A DNA stretch of 64,000 nt from Chania multitudinisentens RB-25 (GTDB taxonomy: Bacteria; Pseudomonadota; Gammaproteobacteria; Enterobacterales; Enterobacteriaceae). Shown here piece after piece: positions 60,520 through 64,000 of the stretch (position 1 is the first letter of the stretch; each line of letters opens with the position of its first letter). The position numbers were made by a program, and so were the translations under genes. The DNA lies in the NCBI RefSeq assembly GCF_000520015.2, contig NZ_CP007044.2, positions 4,836,001 to 4,900,000 on the forward strand, given 5' to 3'. The notes under the pieces were generated by a model. It saw only the letters and a list, made by a program, of their open reading frames with translations. It ran no database searches and had not been told where the DNA came from.

Positions 60520-61884
60520 ATGAACGACAATACAATGACGCCCCAAGAACGCCGAGCAACCTGGGGATTGGGAGCCGTTTTTTCGCTGCGTATGCTCGGT
60601 ATGTTTATGGTACTGCCCGTGCTCACCACCTATGGCATGGTGCTGAATGGCGCCAGTGAAGCATTGATTGGTATCGCCATCGGTATCTATGGCCTGGCGC
60701 AGGCCGTTTTTCAGATCCCGTTCGGGCTGATTTCGGATCGCATCGGGCGCAAACCGCTGATTGTCGGAGGTTTGCTGATCTTTGCTCTTGGCAGCGTGAT
60801 CGCCGCTGTTAGTGATTCCATTTGGGGTATTATTCTTGGCCGGGCTTTGCAGGGGTCTGGGGCTATCGCAGCGGCAGTGATGGCGTTGCTGTCCGATTTA
60901 ACCCGTGAGCAAAACCGCACCAAAGCCATGGCGTTTATCGGTGTCAGCTTTGGTATTACCTTTGCGATGGCGATGGTGCTCGGCCCCATTGTCACCCACG
61001 CCTTTGGCCTGCATGCGCTGTTCTGGATGATCGCCGTGCTGGCCTTGGCTGGCATCATCATTACGCTGACGGTGGTTCCTTCCGCCGATGATCACGTGCT
61101 GAACCGTGAATCGAGCATCGTGCGCGGCAGTTTCAGTAAGGTGCTGAACAACCCGCGCCTGCTGAAACTCAACTTCGGCATTATGTGCCTGCATATCCTG
61201 TTGATGTCCAGCTTTGTTGCTCTGCCACTGGCTATGGAGAAGGCAGGGCTGGCGGCAAGTGAGCACTGGAAAGTCTATCTGACCACTATGCTGATTTCCT
61301 TTGCTACCGTCGTACCTTTCATTATCTATGCTGAAAAATACCGCCGCATGAAGCAGGTATTTATGGGCTGCGTAGCCGTTCTGTTTTGTGCCGAAATGTT
61401 ATTGTGGTTTGCCGGAGTACATCTCTGGGGCATCATTGCCGGTGTTCAGCTGTTTTTCATGGCATTCAACGTGATGGAAGCGATTCTGCCTTCGCTCATC
61501 AGCAAAGAATCACCCGCTGGCTATAAAGGCACAGCGATGGGGGTTTACTCCACCAGCCAGTTTATTGGTGTGGCCATCGGTGGCAGCCTGGGCGGTTGGC
61601 TGTATGGTTTACAGGGGGCTGGCTTGGTGTTTATTGCCAGTGCAGCGATTGCTGCAATCTGGTTTGCGGTCAGTAGCACCATGAAAGAACCGCCATACGT
61701 CAGCAGTTTGCGTATTACGCTCTCTGAATTAGCAGTAAAAGACTCGGCATTGCAAAGCCGCCTGCTGGCCCAGCCTGGCGTAGCAGAAGCAGTAGTGGTG
61801 CCCGAAGAACGCAGTGCCTATGTGAAAGTCGATACCAAGCAGACGAATCGCGGCCAGTTAGAAGCGCTGGTTAATGCGCTGTAA
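60520..61884 (+). CDS. yajR: MFS transporter YajR
   Basis: 454 residues (E. coli 456). Twelve-helix MFS with motif A GLISDRIGRKPLIVGG, then a C-terminal cytoplasmic YAM domain of ferredoxin-like fold (from about residue 390, LLAQPGVAEAVVVPEERSAY). Substrate unknown; the E. coli crystal structure confirms the extra domain. GAGG 6 nt before the ATG; an in-frame start 30 bases upstream lies inside the repeat and is not used. Confidence 0.93.
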   Translation: MNDNTMTPQERRATWGLGAVFSLRMLGMFMVLPVLTTYGMVLNGASEALIGIAIGIYGLAQAVFQIPFGLISDRIGRKPLIVGGLLIFALGSVIAAVSDSIWGIILGRALQGSGAIAAAVMALLSDLTREQNRTKAMAFIGVSFGITFAMAMVLGPIVTHAFGLHALFWMIAVLALAGIIITLTVVPSADDHVLNRESSIVRGSFSKVLNNPRLLKLNFGIMCLHILLMSSFVALPLAMEKAGLAASEHWKVYLTTMLISFATVVPFIIYAEKYRRMKQVFMGCVAVLFCAEMLLWFAGVHLWGIIAGVQLFFMAFNVMEAILPSLISKESPAGYKGTAMGVYSTSQFIGVAIGGSLGGWLYGLQGAGLVFIASAAIAAIWFAVSSTMKEPPYVSSLRITLSELAVKDSALQSRLLAQPGVAEAVVVPEERSAYVKVDTKQTNRGQLEALVNAL

Positions 61885-61888
61885 GAAA

Positions 61889-61920
61889 AGGGCCGGAAGA
61901 TCGGCCCTGTATATTTTTAA
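61889..61920 (+). terminator. yajR terminator
   Basis: 7-bp stem AGGGCCG/CGGCCCT with 6-nt loop, followed by GTATATTTTT, 5 bases after yajR. It reaches the stop codon of the convergent yajQ. Confidence 0.7.
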
Positions 61921-62408
61921 TCGCGGAAGTTTTTAAACTGAAACGGTTGCCCCAAATCGGCACCACGCACTAACGCCATCACGCTTTGCAGATCGTCACG
62001 GGCTTTGCCGGTGACGCGCACTTCATCCCCTTGAATCTGTGCCTGTACTTTCAGCTTGCTGTCTTTAATCAGCTTCACAATTTTCTTCGCCAACGTAGTT
62101 TCAATGCCTTGCTTGAGCTTGGCTTCAACGCTGTAGGTTTTACCACTGTGGGTCAGTTCTTCCGGGATTTCCAGAGCCCCACCATCAATGCTGCGCTTGC
62201 TCAGTTTCTCGCGCAGAATATCCAGCAGTTGCTGCACCTGGAAGTCTGATTCACTTGCCACTTTGATGCTTTCATTTTTTTCGTTCAGCTCAAAACTGGC
62301 CGGTACGTTACGAAAATCCCAACGCGTACTGAGATCGCGGGTCGCATTCTCAACCGCGTTGCGAACTTCCTGCATATCGATTTCGGAAACAATGTCGAAA
62401 GATGGCAT
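61917..62408 (-). CDS. yajQ: UPF0234 nucleotide-binding protein YajQ
   Basis: 163 residues, as in E. coli. Sequence [38 protein letters not shown], and [20 protein letters not shown] are the family blocks. Two ferredoxin-like domains; homologues in Xanthomonas and Pseudomonas bind cyclic di-GMP and act as effectors. Convergent with yajR, divergent from panE. Confidence 0.95.
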   Translation of the reverse strand: MPSFDIVSEIDMQEVRNAVENATRDLSTRWDFRNVPASFELNEKNESIKVASESDFQVQQLLDILREKLSKRSIDGGALEIPEELTHSGKTYSVEAKLKQGIETTLAKKIVKLIKDSKLKVQAQIQGDEVRVTGKARDDLQSVMALVRGADLGQPFQFKNFRD

Positions 62409-62573
62409 ACTTCTTCCTTTTGAATGAGCGCCTAAGCGATTTCGATGCGATGCATAATACCTTCTTTACTACCACAGGCAAAACCCCGATGCCACCGTTG
62501 AACAAGACGTATAGCGACAGAAATGCCTATAATCAGAGAGATCAGCGGTATTCCCGGACACCAAGGAGATTGA

Positions 62574-63485
62574 ATGAAAATAACCATTCTTGGTTGCGGT
62601 GCGCTCGGACAACTTTGGCTTTCCCGGCTTTATCAGCAAGGGCATGATGTACAAGGCTGGTTACGGGTTCCCCAACCATTTTGTGCAGTGAACATCATTG
62701 AGCCCGATGGCACATCGTTCAACCGCAATTTGCCAACCAACGATCCTGAACACCTCGCACAAAGTGAACTGTTGCTGGTAACGCTAAAAGCCTGGCAAGT
62801 TTCTGGTGCAGTCACTGCACTGTTACCCAAGCTAAATCCACACTGCGCCATATTGTTACTGCACAACGGCATGGGAACTCAGGACGAACTGCCAGCGCAC
62901 AATCAACCGATACTGCAAGGGACAACGACCCATGCCGCACGTCATGATGGCAACACTATCATTCACGTAGCTAACGGCGTTACCCATATTGGCCCAGCTT
63001 CGCGGCAAGCCATGCACCTCAGCCATCTGGCAGAAATGCTGCATCAAGCGCTCCCGGACGTTGCCTGGCACAACCACATCGCTTCTGCCAGTTGGCGTAA
63101 ACTGGCGGTCAATTGTGTGATCAACCCATTAACTGTGCTGTATAACTGCCACAATGGTGATTTACAGCGTTACCCGGAACAGATAGAAACCCTCTGTCGC
63201 GAAGTGGCCAGCGTGATGGAAATGGAAGGCCACCATACTTCGTGTGAAGGGCTGATGTCCTATGTTATGCAGGTCATTCAGCTTACTGCGGACAATGTCT
63301 CCTCAATGCTACAGGATATTCGAGCTCAACGGCATACCGAGATCGATTATATTACCGGGTATTTGCTGCGCCGTGGCCGTAGCCATGGCATTCCTCTGCC
63401 AGAAAATACCCGCCTGTTCGAATTGATTAAACAAAAGGAAAATGAATATGAGCGTGTCGGTGTTGGTTTGCCTAGCACCTGGTAG
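62574..63485 (+). CDS. panE: 2-dehydropantoate 2-reductase (ketopantoate reductase)
   Basis: 303 residues, the E. coli length. NADPH-dependent step of pantothenate (vitamin B5) synthesis. Rossmann motif [17 protein letters not shown] at the start, active Lys in [20 protein letters not shown], and catalytic Glu in the C-terminal helical domain. The last 38 bases overlap the start of yajL in another frame, as in E. coli. Confidence 0.95.
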   Translation: MKITILGCGALGQLWLSRLYQQGHDVQGWLRVPQPFCAVNIIEPDGTSFNRNLPTNDPEHLAQSELLLVTLKAWQVSGAVTALLPKLNPHCAILLLHNGMGTQDELPAHNQPILQGTTTHAARHDGNTIIHVANGVTHIGPASRQAMHLSHLAEMLHQALPDVAWHNHIASASWRKLAVNCVINPLTVLYNCHNGDLQRYPEQIETLCREVASVMEMEGHHTSCEGLMSYVMQVIQLTADNVSSMLQDIRAQRHTEIDYITGYLLRRGRSHGIPLPENTRLFELIKQKENEYERVGVGLPSTW

Positions 63486-64000
63486 CGAAGAAACAGAAGC
63501 CGTTACCACTATCGATCTGCTGGTGCGTGCCGGGGCCAGCGTCACCACCGCCAGCGTAGCCAGTGATGGCAACCTGACCATCATCTGCTCACGCGGCGTA
63601 AAGCTGCTGGCTGACGCCCCGCTGGTGGCGATCGTTGACGAACCGTTCGACGCCATTGTCCTCCCTGGTGGGCTGAAGGGAGCAGAATGCTTCCGCGATA
63701 GCCCACTGTTGGTAGAAAAAGTCCGCCAGATGCATCTGCAAGGTAAAATCGTTGCTGCCATCTGCGCCGCCCCTGCGCTGGTGTTGCAGCATCACAAACT
63801 GTTTCCGGTGGGGAACATGACCGGCTTTCCCAGCCTGAAAGCACTGATCCCACAGGAGCAGTGGCTGGAAAGACGCGTCGCCTATGATGCACGCGTCAAC
63901 CTACTCACCAGCCAGGGACCGGGTACCTCGATGGAATTTGCTCTGAAGCTGATCGATTTACTTTTAGGCAAAGCCAAGGCCGCGGAAGTCGCAGCACAGT
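63448..64000 (+). CDS. yajL: Protein deglycase/chaperone YajL (DJ-1 family), 3' end missing
   Basis: 184 codons up to the window edge (E. coli YajL 196), so about a dozen C-terminal residues are outside. DJ-1/PfpI family: nucleophile elbow AAICAAP with the redox-active Cys near residue 106, Glu in [11 protein letters not shown], and [11 protein letters not shown]. It protects proteins against oxidative and carbonyl damage. Starts inside the end of panE with AAGGA 8 nt upstream; the overlap is 38 bases. Confidence 0.93.
   Translation, partial: MSVSVLVCLAPGSEETEAVTTIDLLVRAGASVTTASVASDGNLTIICSRGVKLLADAPLVAIVDEPFDAIVLPGGLKGAECFRDSPLLVEKVRQMHLQGKIVAAICAAPALVLQHHKLFPVGNMTGFPSLKALIPQEQWLERRVAYDARVNLLTSQGPGTSMEFALKLIDLLLGKAKAAEVAAQ

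Overview
The window is a piece of an enterobacterial chromosome. The gene order copA-ybaP-ybaK / ushA-fsr-ybaL-hemH-adk-htpG-recR-ybaB-dnaX-apt-ybaN-priC-rsmS-acrR-acrAB / tomB-hha-ffs-ybaZ-tesB-amtB-glnK-mdlBA-decR / cof-ybaE-queC-fadM-ybaV-ppiD-hupB-lon-clpXP-tig-bolA-yajG-ampG-cyoABCDE-yajR-yajQ-panE-yajL follows the Escherichia coli 10-11 minute region. Several details point to Yersiniaceae, most likely Serratia or a close relative: the Hha protein is nearly the Yersinia YmoA sequence, a YchN-like gene sits behind acrR, a C-minus L31/L36 pair lies behind acrAB, and there is a dispersed small repeat of the kind common in Serratia and Yersinia. The genus is inferred from memory of these families, not from a search.

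Layout. 1-3633: 3' part of the copper ATPase gene copA, ybaP and ybaK. 3634-5814: an accessory island holding an intact STM2901-family/DUF1493 gene pair, a second pair whose first gene is cut down to its C-terminus, an N-terminal stub of a third copy, and a decayed copy in front. 5815-12812: periplasmic nucleotidase, fosmidomycin exporter, KefC-type antiporter, ferrochelatase and adenylate kinase. 12813-20204: chaperone HtpG and the recR-ybaB-dnaX-apt replication/repair/salvage group, then ybaN, priC and rsmS. 20367-26494: a ychN-like gene with acrR, divergent from acrAB across a perfect AcrR-type operator, followed by Zur-type-controlled ribosomal paralogues. 26495-28832: AT-rich, gene-poor stretch with a coding relic, tomB-hha, and the 4.5S RNA gene.

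28979-41993: ybaZ, tesB, the nitrogen-controlled glnK-amtB operon (NtrC-like site plus a well-spaced sigma-54 promoter), the mdlAB exporter, the Lrp-type regulator decR facing a PLP enzyme of the cysteine synthase fold, cof, an SgrR-type regulator, queC and fadM. 42157-52429: secretion and protein quality control (ybaV, ppiD, hupB, lon, clpX, clpP, tig) and bolA, all on the minus strand. 52740-64000: yajG, ampG, the cytochrome bo3 operon cyoABCDE, yajR, yajQ, panE and the 5' part of yajL.

Most genes are housekeeping. The least ordinary parts are the STM2901/DUF1493 array between ybaK and ushA, the relic-bearing spacer between rpmJ2 and tomB, and five copies of a roughly 100-180 bp dispersed repeat with inverted ends. 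No tRNA, rRNA, CRISPR array, prophage or intact insertion sequence was seen.
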